Below are positions 18,533 to 27,181 of a stretch of 64,000 nucleotides of DNA, piece by piece. Source of the stretch: an uncultured Lactobacillaceae bacterium (lineage in GTDB: Bacteria; Bacillota; Bacilli; Lactobacillales; Lactobacillaceae). Under the pieces are notes generated by a model. It did not search any database. It saw nothing but the letters and a program-made list of their open reading frames with translations, and had not been told where the DNA came from. The position numbers and the translations under genes are program-made. The stretch spans positions 90,473-154,472 of the forward strand of contig CALYQJ010000001.1 in assembly GCA_945285405.1 (NCBI GenBank), given 5' to 3'. Numbering within the stretch: position 1 is the first letter of the stretch; each line of letters opens with the position of its first letter.

Positions 18533-19374
18533 TGAAAAAAAAGCTGACAATTTTTTTTAGCATTTTGATTATTGGACTTTGCATGATAACCATATTAGGG
18601 ATTAATCAATATCAAAAAAATAACCAATACCAAAGAAAATTTCCAGAATCAAATAAGCGTTTAAGTATCTCTACTCCCTTACTTTTAGTTCCAGGTTCAG
18701 GAGGCACTGCCGATAGCTATGATTCAATGCTGGATAATCTAAAAAATTCTTTATCAGGTGTAAATTCTCTAAAATTAACGGTTAATGAACATGGTAAAGT
18801 GACCATGGAGGGTACTTTAACAAAAAGGACAAAGCATCCTGTTATTGTAATTGCTTTTAATGACAGCAGTGATGAAGCTGTACCTCAACAAGGTTATTGG
18901 TTTGGTATTGCATTAAGATATCTGCAAAAAAATTATAAATTTAAAAAGTTTAATTATATTGGTCATTCTAATGGGGGTCTAATTATTAGCCATTATTTTG
19001 AAGAAGAAGCTCAAAAGGGAGACCCTTTAGGTAACCGCTTGATGTTTTTAGGCACACCATTTAATGGTACCGATTTAAAAGAAAATACTTTAACTTCAAA
19101 TCAAAAATTAGAGCATATTTCTTCTGAATTAAGAACATTATTAAATAAAAAAGACCGTATACCTCGATATTTAATCATTAAAAATATTTATAGTGATTTA
19201 GAGGACGAATCAGATGGGATTGTTCCTATTGAGAGTGTTAAAGCAGGTAAATTAATTTACGAAAATGTACATTCGTACGAATTAGAAAATCTAGGTGAAA
19301 AGATTAACCATGTTTTGCTTGTAGATAATGCTAAAACTTTTCAAAAAGTTAATCGATTTTTCTTCAATAAATAA
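18532..19374 (+). CDS. DUF915-type alpha/beta hydrolase, membrane-anchored or secreted
   Basis: A 280-aa protein with an N-terminal hydrophobic segment (residues ~3-26) acting as a signal anchor, then an alpha/beta-hydrolase domain. LLLVPGSGGTADSYDSM resembles the oxyanion loop and YIGHSNGGLIISHYF carries the nucleophile elbow (GHSNGG, Ser). D211-type acid and the late INHVLL histidine complete a plausible triad. This is the DUF915 cell-surface hydrolase pattern common in lactobacilli. Substrate unknown. The TAATG overlap with the glycosidase-like gene suggests linked roles. Confidence 0.82.
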   Translation: MKKKLTIFFSILIIGLCMITILGINQYQKNNQYQRKFPESNKRLSISTPLLLVPGSGGTADSYDSMLDNLKNSLSGVNSLKLTVNEHGKVTMEGTLTKRTKHPVIVIAFNDSSDEAVPQQGYWFGIALRYLQKNYKFKKFNYIGHSNGGLIISHYFEEEAQKGDPLGNRLMFLGTPFNGTDLKENTLTSNQKLEHISSELRTLLNKKDRIPRYLIIKNIYSDLEDESDGIVPIESVKAGKLIYENVHSYELENLGEKINHVLLVDNAKTFQKVNRFFFNK

Positions 19375-19431
19375 GGGAAAATTCATTAGTATTTCACAAT
19401 TTTGATTTATATTAATTTAAAAATGGTGTTT

Positions 19432-19448
19432 CTAATTATTCTAATTAG
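19432..19448 (+). repeat. 7-bp inverted repeat touching the Shine-Dalgarno of the aldo/keto reductase gene
   Basis: CTAATTA and TAATTAG form a perfect inverted repeat with a 3-nt spacer. Its last two bases are the first two of the AGGAGG at 19447-19452. As RNA it could partly mask the ribosome site; as DNA it could be an operator. Confidence 0.35.
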
Positions 19449-19456
19449 GAGGAATG

Positions 19457-20398
19457 ATGAAGAAGATTAAGATTGGTAAAAGTAATGTTACAACTACGAT
19501 TTTAGGTTTAGGAACTAATGCTATCGGAGGTCATAATTTATTTAAGAATCTTAGTAACGAAACGGGAGTTGAAATAGTTAAGACTGCAATTACCGGTGGG
19601 GTTAGTTTATTAGATACCGCTTTTGTATATGGAATGGGAGAATCAGAAAAGCTTATTGGAAAAGCAATTAAAGATTATGATCGTACAAAAATACAAATTG
19701 CAACTAAAGGAGCTCAACGTATTACATCTGATGGCCAGGTAATTATTGATAATTCTCCGGAATTTTTACGAAAAACGGTTGATGATAGTTTAGCTCGTTT
19801 AAATACAGATTATATTGATATCTTTTATTTACATTTTCCTGATCCCGAACATAAAACTCCTTTAAATGAAGCAATTTCAACTTTAAATGATTTAAAAAAA
19901 GCAGGAAAAATTAGAGCAATTGGAGTATCTAATTTAAATTTTTCTCAATTAAAAGAGGCAAATCAAGACGGATATGTTGATGTTGATGAAGAAGAATATA
20001 GTTTAATTCATCGTCAAATGGAGAATGATCGTTTTGATTATTTAAAGAAACAAAAAATATCATTTGTACCATTTTTCCCGCTCGCTTCAGGATTATTGAC
20101 CGGGAAATATAAGCAAATACCAATTTTTCCTGTAGGAGATATTCGTCATGATGATCCTAATTTTAAAAACCCTAATTTTGAAAAAATTAATAAAAAATTG
20201 GCAATTCTGCGACCAATAGCAGAAGAACATAAAGTTACTATCGCTCAGTTGGTATTAGCTTGGTATCTTCATAATCCTGCAATTACTGTAGTCATTCCAG
20301 GTGCTAAAAAAATTGAACAAGTTAAAGATAATATAAAAGCATCCCAAATAACACTTAATGATAAAGAATATGAAAAAATAGATGATATTTTCAAATAA
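19457..20398 (+). CDS. Aldo/keto reductase
   Basis: A 313-aa NADPH-dependent oxidoreductase of the (beta/alpha)8 AKR fold. The catalytic tetrad is visible: Asp in SLLDTAFVYGMGESE, Tyr in the same motif, Lys in IQIATKGAQ and His in FYLHFPDP. The C-terminal cofactor site includes VVIPGAKKIEQV. Two in-frame ATGs occur; AGGAGG is only 1 nt before ATG 19454 but 4 nt before ATG 19457, so 19457 is preferred. The physiological aldehyde or ketone substrate cannot be read from the sequence. Confidence 0.88.
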   Translation: MKKIKIGKSNVTTTILGLGTNAIGGHNLFKNLSNETGVEIVKTAITGGVSLLDTAFVYGMGESEKLIGKAIKDYDRTKIQIATKGAQRITSDGQVIIDNSPEFLRKTVDDSLARLNTDYIDIFYLHFPDPEHKTPLNEAISTLNDLKKAGKIRAIGVSNLNFSQLKEANQDGYVDVDEEEYSLIHRQMENDRFDYLKKQKISFVPFFPLASGLLTGKYKQIPIFPVGDIRHDDPNFKNPNFEKINKKLAILRPIAEEHKVTIAQLVLAWYLHNPAITVVIPGAKKIEQVKDNIKASQITLNDKEYEKIDDIFK

Positions 20399-20458
20399 TA
20401 ATTCATGTTTTTTGAATACATCTTATAATTATTTTTAATACAAAGGAGATTTTTTTTA

Positions 20459-23400
20459 ATGGGGAATAAATCACTAAAACTTTGGTTTGCTGTGATTTTT
20501 TCTAGTTTATTATTGGTAGGATTATTTTTAGGGCAAGTTGCTAATGGTTTTATCTCTAAAGCAATTCAAAACAATCAATCCAATAATTTTAAAAATGGAA
20601 CATTAAATTTTGATAGTAAAACATCATTTAATGTCAACAGTTCTCAACAAGTAAAGGATGATAAATTTCAACATTATGTACCTAAAAGTGGAAATTTGGT
20701 TCGTTCAGTAACTTCACAAGATAAATTTATTTTTAATACTTTTGATGATATTAATTTAACGTGTAATTTAGTTAGTTATAACGGTACAGATTCTAAGGTC
20801 GTAATTCCAGATTTTTGCTTAAAGGATGGTAAAGAATACAAAGTAATTACTTCTTTAAGTCCTTTTAAAAAAAATAATACTATTCAAAGTATCACTACAG
20901 GAAAATATTTGCAAAGTATTGGTCAAGATTTTGCCAGCAGTTGTCCTAATTTATCTGAAGTTAATTTAAATGAAGGAATTACTATAATTAATGGTTGGGC
21001 TTTTCAAAATAATCCCAAATTAGTTAATTTTACTTTTCCCAGCAGTGTACAGTCTATTGAAAACGGGGCATTTCAAAATTGTAATAATTTAAAGACAATT
21101 GATTTTGGAAGTAATTCTCAATTAACAAATATTGGTGATTCAGCTTTTATTTATGATTCAAATTTACAAGGAAATATAGTTATTCCAAAAAATGTAACTA
21201 CAATTGGGGATCTTGCATTTTTTGGCTGTTTTCAAAATGCAGTTACAAATTTAAGCTTTGAAATTGGTTCTCAACTTAAATATATTAAAGATAAATCTTT
21301 CGCTTATACTTCATATCTTCAGGGAGAGACTATTTTTCCGGCTACTTTAACAACAATCGGCGATGAAGCCTTTTTAGGAAGTTTTGCTAAAGCTCCCAGT
21401 AAAATTACTTTTCCAAACAATTCTCAATTAACTTATTTAGGAGTAAATTCTTTTTCCAACGCGACTTGTCTTGAAGGAGAGTTATTAGTTCCCAAGGGAA
21501 TAAAGAATATATCTCAATCTGCTTTTTCCAATGCTTATAGTTCTGCTGGTCCTGGGAGCTTGAAATTTGCTTTGGATTCGCAATTACAAAAGATTAGTGT
21601 CGGAGCTTTTTCACAAACGACTAATTTAAGTGGCAATGTTACTTTTCCCGCAAGTTTAACTTCAATTGAAGAAAGTGCCTTTGAAAACAGTTTTTCAAAA
21701 CAAACTAGCAGTATTAATTTTCCAATTGATTCACAATTGAAAACCATTGGTAAATCAGCTTTTCAAAATGCAATACAATTAAGTGGTCAATTAATAATTC
21801 CTAAAGAAGTTACAGAAATATCTCAATCCGCATTTTCTAATGCATATAGTGGTGACAATTCTGGAAATTTGGTATTTGCATCTGATTCAAAATTAACTAC
21901 AATTGGACCATTTGCATTTATGAAAACTAAGAAAATGAGTGGTGATTTAAATTTACCAGAAGGTCTAACTTCTATCGGAATTCAAGCTTTTGATACTAGT
22001 GGCTTTACGCAACTAAGTTTGCCGTCTACTCTAGCAGCAATTCCTGAATATTGTTTTGAATTTTCTATGATAAATGAAACATTAATTCCTGGTAATATTA
22101 AGACCATTGGAAAAGGAGCATTTTATAGATCTAATTTAGTTAATTTAAAGATTAATGACGGTGTTGAAACAATTGATACTTTAGCGTTTGCTTTTATAAG
22201 GGTAAAAAAATTAGTAGTTCCTATTTCAGTTAAAAATATTTACTATCAAGCGTTTTGGTCTGGCCGTCTTGAACAATTGGAATTACCTTCAACAACTGCA
22301 TTAGGAAGTCCAACTCAACAAAATGATGCTTTTTCATGGAATAATATTTGGAGTATAAAAATTACAAATCCAAAAGATGGTCCAATTGGTGCGGGAAATC
22401 AAAGCTTTAATGGACAAAGTATTTATAAACATTTTAATTATACCAAAGACATTACCATCGATAATTTATTTGATCTTAATATCGATCATACTGATCAAGC
22501 TAAAAAATTACAATTTTCTAATATAACAAATGGGGTAACTTTTTCGAATAATACATTCCATATACCTAGTAATATCAATCGATTTACTTTTAATTTTGAA
22601 GGAATAATTACTTCAGAAGGCCAAGAAGATAAAGCTTATAATGGTGTGTATACTGTAGATTTTAGTAGTAACCGGATTAGATTACGTAATGTAATTGTTA
22701 CGCAAGGAAGTATTTGGAATCCTGAAAGTAATTTTGTTGGAGCGGAAGATGATGAAGGTAATGATATTCCTTTTAGTAAAATAACGGTAAATCCCAATTC
22801 AATAGATACTAGTCAAATAGGAAATCATACTGTTACTTATACTTATGAAGACGTAAGCGCTACAGCTAACGTGTTTGTTACTCAAAGGACTAGTGATACT
22901 TCAGCAATTAAAGTTCGTTTCTATGCTATTGATGATTATGGGAAAATTACTGATTTACCAGGCGCTCCGACAGTTCCTGATATTACTGGATTTATTAATT
23001 TAAATTGGTCCTATACTGCTCCAGATGAAATAGGAGAATATGAAATTGTTGGTTCTAAAAATACTCAAGGCACCTTTCAATTAGGTGAAAATACTCAAAA
23101 TGGTACTTTTGAATTAACGACAGTAAATCCGGAAATTAGTTTTTATTATGCGTTAAAAAAGCAAGATTTTTTTAACGAAGTACCAGATAAATTAAATTTT
23201 GGAACAATGCAATATTCACGTCAAAATATTTATGAGAATTCTTTAATTAACGGTCCTAAATATTTGAGATTTCACATTGGAAGTTCTTCTAAAAAAAGTG
23301 AATTAGCAGCTCAAATGAGTCCCTTTAAACCGAATGGACATGATGGTTCAGACATAAATGGAACAATTAAAATTCAAGCTAATCAAAGTATGATTGATGC

Positions 23401-23632
23401 TGATGGATATGTTGGTGATAGTCCAAAACCAATTTTTGCGAGTAACACTTTACAAATTAATTCTAGGAATCAAGGGGCTACAGTTTTATTTAATAATTTA
23501 AGTAATGCTAATAAAGGCAATTGGAAAGTCATCTTAACTGGTGAAAATACTAACCTTAAATTATATCAATTAGGGTCTGCGGGAGATTACGCTGCTAAAT
23601 TGACTTGGACAATTACTGAAAGCATTCCTTAA
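20459..23632 (+). CDS. Large secreted BspA-type leucine-rich-repeat protein with a WxL-like C-terminus
   Basis: A 1057-aa surface protein. A signal peptide occupies residues ~1-32. Residues ~110-640 are LRR_5/BspA repeats (IxxxAFxxxxxLxxxxxPxxLTxI); several ~46-residue units near 330-490 are close copies, for example ISQSAFSNAYS twice, pointing to recent duplication. An Ig-like/DUF5011 domain follows (about 750-815; TYTYEDVSATANVFV). The last ~170 residues resemble a WxL wall-binding domain ending in AAKLTWTITESIP, although the usual first WxL motif is not seen. No LPXTG or C-terminal membrane anchor. Probable role: adhesion, bound non-covalently to the wall. Monocistronic, with its own terminator. 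Confidence 0.85.
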   Translation: MGNKSLKLWFAVIFSSLLLVGLFLGQVANGFISKAIQNNQSNNFKNGTLNFDSKTSFNVNSSQQVKDDKFQHYVPKSGNLVRSVTSQDKFIFNTFDDINLTCNLVSYNGTDSKVVIPDFCLKDGKEYKVITSLSPFKKNNTIQSITTGKYLQSIGQDFASSCPNLSEVNLNEGITIINGWAFQNNPKLVNFTFPSSVQSIENGAFQNCNNLKTIDFGSNSQLTNIGDSAFIYDSNLQGNIVIPKNVTTIGDLAFFGCFQNAVTNLSFEIGSQLKYIKDKSFAYTSYLQGETIFPATLTTIGDEAFLGSFAKAPSKITFPNNSQLTYLGVNSFSNATCLEGELLVPKGIKNISQSAFSNAYSSAGPGSLKFALDSQLQKISVGAFSQTTNLSGNVTFPASLTSIEESAFENSFSKQTSSINFPIDSQLKTIGKSAFQNAIQLSGQLIIPKEVTEISQSAFSNAYSGDNSGNLVFASDSKLTTIGPFAFMKTKKMSGDLNLPEGLTSIGIQAFDTSGFTQLSLPSTLAAIPEYCFEFSMINETLIPGNIKTIGKGAFYRSNLVNLKINDGVETIDTLAFAFIRVKKLVVPISVKNIYYQAFWSGRLEQLELPSTTALGSPTQQNDAFSWNNIWSIKITNPKDGPIGAGNQSFNGQSIYKHFNYTKDITIDNLFDLNIDHTDQAKKLQFSNITNGVTFSNNTFHIPSNINRFTFNFEGIITSEGQEDKAYNGVYTVDFSSNRIRLRNVIVTQGSIWNPESNFVGAEDDEGNDIPFSKITVNPNSIDTSQIGNHTVTYTYEDVSATANVFVTQRTSDTSAIKVRFYAIDDYGKITDLPGAPTVPDITGFINLNWSYTAPDEIGEYEIVGSKNTQGTFQLGENTQNGTFELTTVNPEISFYYALKKQDFFNEVPDKLNFGTMQYSRQNIYENSLINGPKYLRFHIGSSSKKSELAAQMSPFKPNGHDGSDINGTIKIQANQSMIDADGYVGDSPKPIFASNTLQINSRNQGATVLFNNLSNANKGNWKVILTGENTNLKLYQLGSAGDYAAKLTWTITESIP

Positions 23633-23647
23633 GGCATTTTTAATTCT

Positions 23648-23681
23648 GATCTAGCGGTTTAAATCGTTAGATCTTTTTTTT
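23648..23681 (+). terminator. Rho-independent terminator after the LRR protein gene
   Basis: GATCTAGCG (23648-23656) pairs with CGTTAGATC (23665-23673), with one G-T wobble, followed by eight T residues. Confidence 0.88.
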
Positions 23682-23723
23682 GTTAGCTGTGATAAAATTG
23701 TTGATTATAAGGAGTGAACAATT

Positions 23724-23912
23724 TTGGATTATAACTTTGACGATCGTTTACTTTGGGAATCAGTTAGACTGACTCCTGATAATTTTATTGACAAACGTTT
23801 GCGCTTAAATGGAATTTATTATCGCTATGAATGTGATTTACCTTTAAAATTAGGAGATCAAGTGATTATTACAGGTTTTAAGGGTAATATATTACTGTTA
23901 CAAAAAGAGTAA
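23724..23912 (+). CDS. OB-fold-only NfeD-like mini protein
   Basis: A 62-aa protein with a TTG start; AAGGAG at 23709-23714 supports it. The sequence VRLTPDNFIDKRLRLNGIYY, then LKLGDQVIITGFKGNILLLQ, fits the C-terminal OB domain of NfeD proteins (pattern L-P-x-G-x-x-x-x-N-G ... G-D-x-V-x-I-x-x-x-x-G-N-x-L). The membrane helices and protease domain of normal NfeD are absent. It lies 12 nt before an SPFH gene, the usual partner of NfeD, which supports the call. It may bind the SPFH oligomer from the cytoplasm. Family assignment is by eye. Confidence 0.6.
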   Translation: MDYNFDDRLLWESVRLTPDNFIDKRLRLNGIYYRYECDLPLKLGDQVIITGFKGNILLLQKE

Positions 23913-23924
23913 GGAGAAAAAAAG

Positions 23925-24803
23925 ATGAATTTCAAGTTAATTATAATTTTTTTTATATTAGTTATTTTTGTTTGTTTGTTGATAAATCATACTGTGTCCA
24001 TTATTCCGCAAAATCAAGTAGGGATGGTCTCAATCTTAGGTAAATTTTCAAAAAAAATTGAACCTGGGCTTCATTTGATTTTACCCTTTATAACTCATGT
24101 AGATCGGGTGGATTTGGCGCAAGTTCCATTAAAGTTAAATGAACAATCAGTTATTTCAAAAGATAACGCTGAAGTAATTATTAGCTTATCTTTAAATTAT
24201 CACGTTACTGATCCATATAAATTTACTTTTGAAAATGCCGATTCAGTTCAAAGCATGATTCAACAATCACGAGCTCACCTAAGAGGAATTATCGGGACTA
24301 TGGATTTAAATGAAGTTTTAAATGGCACTGAAAGAATTAATGCTGCTCTTTCTAAGGAATTAGGTTCGATCACTGATTCTTACGGGGTAAATGTTGATCG
24401 AATTAATATTGACACAATACAACCTACTCCGGAAATTCAAGAATCGATGAATAAACAAATTAATGCTACTAGAGAGCGAGAAGCAGCAATTGCTAAAGCT
24501 GAAGGTGAAGCTCGAAGTATTGAATTAACAAATAAAGCTAAAAATGATGCTTTGATTGCAACTGCTGAGGCCAATGCTCAAGCTGCTAGAGTAGCTGCTG
24601 ATGCAGAAGCTTATCGTATTTCTCAAGAAAACGAAATTCTATGTAAAACCTCAAAACAGTATTTGGCGGCACAAAACATTGAAGCATTTGCTAAATTAGC
24701 AAATAGTAGTGCCAACACAGTTGTCATTCCAACTTCAGTTTCAGATTCTTTAGGTCAAATTATGACTTTTGGAGAATTGGTTAAACAAAAGAAAGAAGAT
24801 TAG
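23925..24803 (+). CDS. SPFH/Band 7 (stomatin/QmcA-like) membrane protein
   Basis: A 292-aa protein with one N-terminal membrane helix (about residues 3-25) and an SPFH domain beginning IPQNQVGMVSILGKFSKKIEPGLH... (about 28-190). An Ala/Glu-rich coiled coil follows (AKAEGEARSIELTNKAKNDA onward). Such proteins form large membrane-microdomain rings that regulate membrane proteases. GGAGAAAA precedes the ATG. It follows the NfeD-like gene and is 2 nt before the Nudix gene. Confidence 0.92.
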   Translation: MNFKLIIIFFILVIFVCLLINHTVSIIPQNQVGMVSILGKFSKKIEPGLHLILPFITHVDRVDLAQVPLKLNEQSVISKDNAEVIISLSLNYHVTDPYKFTFENADSVQSMIQQSRAHLRGIIGTMDLNEVLNGTERINAALSKELGSITDSYGVNVDRINIDTIQPTPEIQESMNKQINATREREAAIAKAEGEARSIELTNKAKNDALIATAEANAQAARVAADAEAYRISQENEILCKTSKQYLAAQNIEAFAKLANSSANTVVIPTSVSDSLGQIMTFGELVKQKKED

Positions 24804-24805
24804 TT

Positions 24806-25366
24806 TTGAAATTAAGTAAAAAGGGCGCAAATGGTAAAATTTTAAATGAAAAAAAATTATATCAGGGTCCAATTTTTGATTTAGTTCAACAAAAAATAAA
24901 AACGCCTGATAATTTGACAGTTGATCGAGATTTAATTAGACATGCTCCTGCTGTCAATATTTTGGCAATTAGTTCAGATCATCAAGTTATTTTGAATCAA
25001 GAATATCGTGTGGGTGTCAACCAAGAAGTAATTGCATTGCCTGCAGGATTAATTGATAATGGTGAAACAGCAATTGAGGCTGCTCAAAGAGAATTACAAG
25101 AAGAGACAGGATATCAAGCAAAAAAAGTAAAGATTATGACAACTTTGACAAGTTCAGATGGATTTACTACGGAAAAAGTTAGTTTAGCTTTAGTCGAATT
25201 TGATCCTCAAAATCGTGGGGAACATCATTTTGATCATGATGAATTTATTACTAATGATTTGGTTCCTTTTTCTGAAGTCTTAAACATGGTTAAAGAGGGG
25301 CGAATTTTTTCGGCTCATTCTGTTGCCTCAATTTTATATTTTAATAATTTTGAGCGAGATTTTTAA
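24806..25366 (+). CDS. Nudix hydrolase, ADP-ribose pyrophosphatase type
   Basis: A 186-aa Nudix enzyme. The full Nudix box is present: G-x5-E-x7-R-E-L-x-E-E-x-G within GLIDNGETAIEAAQRELQEE (about residues 86-109). The N-terminal layout (KLYQGPIFDLVQQKI, HAPAVNILAI) is typical of ADP-ribose pyrophosphatases, which cleave ADP-ribose to AMP and ribose 5-phosphate. The start is TTG at 24806, 2 nt after the SPFH stop. Cotranscribed with the flanking genes. Confidence 0.9.
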   Translation: MKLSKKGANGKILNEKKLYQGPIFDLVQQKIKTPDNLTVDRDLIRHAPAVNILAISSDHQVILNQEYRVGVNQEVIALPAGLIDNGETAIEAAQRELQEETGYQAKKVKIMTTLTSSDGFTTEKVSLALVEFDPQNRGEHHFDHDEFITNDLVPFSEVLNMVKEGRIFSAHSVASILYFNNFERDF

Positions 25367-25367
25367 A

Positions 25368-26078
25368 ATGAGTTTAGTTTTTGCCCATCGTGGTGTTCAC
25401 CAATTTTATCCAGAAAATTCAATGGCTTCCTTTAGGGAAGCTATTAGTTTAAAAGCTGATGGTATTGAAACTGATGTTCATTTAACTAAAGATAATATTC
25501 CAGTTATTTTTCATGATGAAAATTTAAAACGTATGGTGGGTAAAAATGAATATCTCAAAAATTTAACTTTAGCGGAGATAAAACAATTTCATCTTAAAAA
25601 TTCGTCAGAAAAAGTACCAACTCTTAAGCAATTATTGAGCTATTTAAACTCAGTAAATTATCGTGGAGTTTTAAATCTTGAAATAAAGACTGACCAAATT
25701 CATTATTCAAAAATTGAAGATATTGTTACGGTGATGGTAGAGCAATATGTTACTAATTATCGTATTATTTTTTCTAGTTTTTATGCGCCCAGTTTAAAGA
25801 GAATTCATCAAATAAGTAATCGAGAATGCGCTTATTTATTTAAGAAAAATGATCAGATTGGCCAAATACTTTATCGCCAAGGTATTGTTCAAAGTTTTCA
25901 TTCTAAATATTCTTATATTAAAAAAAATAACACAATACCTCTTAGAGTATGGACAATTAATCGAGTAAGACAAATGAAAATTTGCTTTTTATTAAATGTT
26001 GAAGGAATAATTACTGATAACTATAATTTAGCCAAAAAAGTTCAAAATAAAATTATTAGTCATAAAACTTGTTATTAA
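25368..26078 (+). CDS. Glycerophosphodiester phosphodiesterase
   Basis: A 236-aa GDPD-family TIM-barrel enzyme that splits glycerophosphodiesters into sn-glycerol 3-phosphate and an alcohol. Motifs: AHRGVHQFYPENSMASF with the HR pair, then ETDVHLTKDNIPVIFHDENL with Glu-Asp metal ligands and the second His, and LNLEIKTD. The frame opens upstream at a TTG, but the ATG at 25368, right after the Nudix stop and starting MSLVFAHRG, matches the family's N-terminus and is preferred. C-terminal VWTINRVRQM is also typical. Confidence 0.9.
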   Translation: MSLVFAHRGVHQFYPENSMASFREAISLKADGIETDVHLTKDNIPVIFHDENLKRMVGKNEYLKNLTLAEIKQFHLKNSSEKVPTLKQLLSYLNSVNYRGVLNLEIKTDQIHYSKIEDIVTVMVEQYVTNYRIIFSSFYAPSLKRIHQISNRECAYLFKKNDQIGQILYRQGIVQSFHSKYSYIKKNNTIPLRVWTINRVRQMKICFLLNVEGIITDNYNLAKKVQNKIISHKTCY

Positions 26079-26138
26079 TTATTTTAATATCTTAAACTAA
26101 TATTTGAAATAATTAAGGTATATAAATATAAGTTTAAA

Positions 26139-26341
26139 GATACAATAAACTAAAAAGCGTCCATAATTGTTAATTTAGTGAAGTGCTTTCAACAACTAAG
26201 AACGTAATTAATATAGATAATATGATTTATAAGTTGACGCTAATGTTTAAAATAACTATCAGTCGCATTTGAACTTTAAATTATTAGTTATTTTTGCTCA
26301 AATAATTATGATTAATCACTTTAAACTAGTGATTTTTTTTT
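26139..26341 (+). ncRNA. Candidate intergenic small RNA with its own promoter and terminator
   Basis: No ORF of note lies in 26079-26320. A promoter-like pair, TTGAAA (26104-26109) and TATAAG (26127-26132) with 17-bp spacing, points to transcription from about 26139. A terminator closes it: ATCACT (26315-26320) pairs with AGTGAT (26328-26333), followed by nine T residues. Internal pairing is possible (TTAG-TGAA/TTCA-CTAA, and AGCGTC at 26156 with GACGCT at 26236). The same terminator could simply serve the upstream GDPD operon. The tail runs antisense to the rpiR stop. Confidence 0.3.
26315..26341 (+). terminator. Rho-independent terminator between the GDPD gene and rpiR
   Basis: A 6-bp stem ATCACT/AGTGAT with a 7-nt loop is followed by a long T-run on the plus strand. 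It overlaps the last codons of the convergent rpiR-type gene. Confidence 0.75.
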
Positions 26342-27181
26342 GTTAATTATATTTGTTTTATGATATGAATTTTGAATTTGAAGAGCGCATTGATCATAAT
26401 TTTGCTGAAAATAACAGTAATAAAGAAGATCTATCGAATATAGCTGACCTAATAAACTTGTAGTTGAGGAGGTACGCATTTTATTAGGAAATGAAGTAGA
26501 ACTATAAGTTAAAGTTAAATCAGCCTCTTTTGCAAGTGTACTTTTAGGTGTACGAGTTAAAACAACAGTGGTAATACCTTCAGGAACAGTTTTTAAAACA
26601 TTTTTCAAAATCGGACGTTCACCACTATTAGAAATAATTAAAAGAATACCTGGTGTGGGTTGATTAGCTATATGGGCAGTCATTTCATCAATATCATGCC
26701 CTAAAAATGGAGTTAGACCTAGCTTGCTAAATTTTTGCACAAAATCGATAGCAGCTAAAAGTGATGAACCAATTCCATAAACGCTAATGCTCTTGCTTTT
26801 AGCAATTGTCCTAGCAACATTTTGAATAGATTCGTCAGACATAATTTTATTGGTATCTTCCAAAGTTTGTTGGATACGTACAGTTAATTTTTCTTTTATT
26901 CTTGGTAAACTTTCGTCAGGAGTAATTTCTTTTAATAGAGACTTATCTAAATTATTTAAAGCAGAAAGTTTGATCTTAAAATCTGAAAAACCACTAGCAC
27001 CAACAGTACGAGAAAAGCGTACGATGGTTGCTTGACTAGTTTGGCAAGAATCAGCTAATTCTTTAATACTCATTTTTAGAACTTTATTTTGATTATCAAG
27101 AACATATTGAGCAATTCTTTTTTCTGCAAAACTAAAACTTTTTAAGTTCTCTTTAATTTTTAACAATAAATTCTCAGTCAT
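26321..27181 (-). CDS. MurR/RpiR-family transcriptional regulator
   Basis: A 286-aa regulator with an N-terminal RpiR-type HTH (about 1-77; SIKELADSCQTSQATIVRFS) and a C-terminal SIS phosphosugar-binding domain (about 105-235; SISVYGIGSSLLAAIDF and LLIISNSGERP). These proteins sense phosphosugars and control sugar or amino-sugar genes. No sugar gene is directly attached: the downstream neighbour is convergent, and upstream is a long gene-free stretch. Targets are therefore unknown. GAGAG and, further away, AGGAG lie upstream of the ATG. Confidence 0.9.
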   Translation of the reverse strand: MTENLLLKIKENLKSFSFAEKRIAQYVLDNQNKVLKMSIKELADSCQTSQATIVRFSRTVGASGFSDFKIKLSALNNLDKSLLKEITPDESLPRIKEKLTVRIQQTLEDTNKIMSDESIQNVARTIAKSKSISVYGIGSSLLAAIDFVQKFSKLGLTPFLGHDIDEMTAHIANQPTPGILLIISNSGERPILKNVLKTVPEGITTVVLTRTPKSTLAKEADLTLTYSSTSFPNKMRTSSTTSLLGQLYSIDLLYYCYFQQNYDQCALQIQNSYHKTNIINKKKSLV

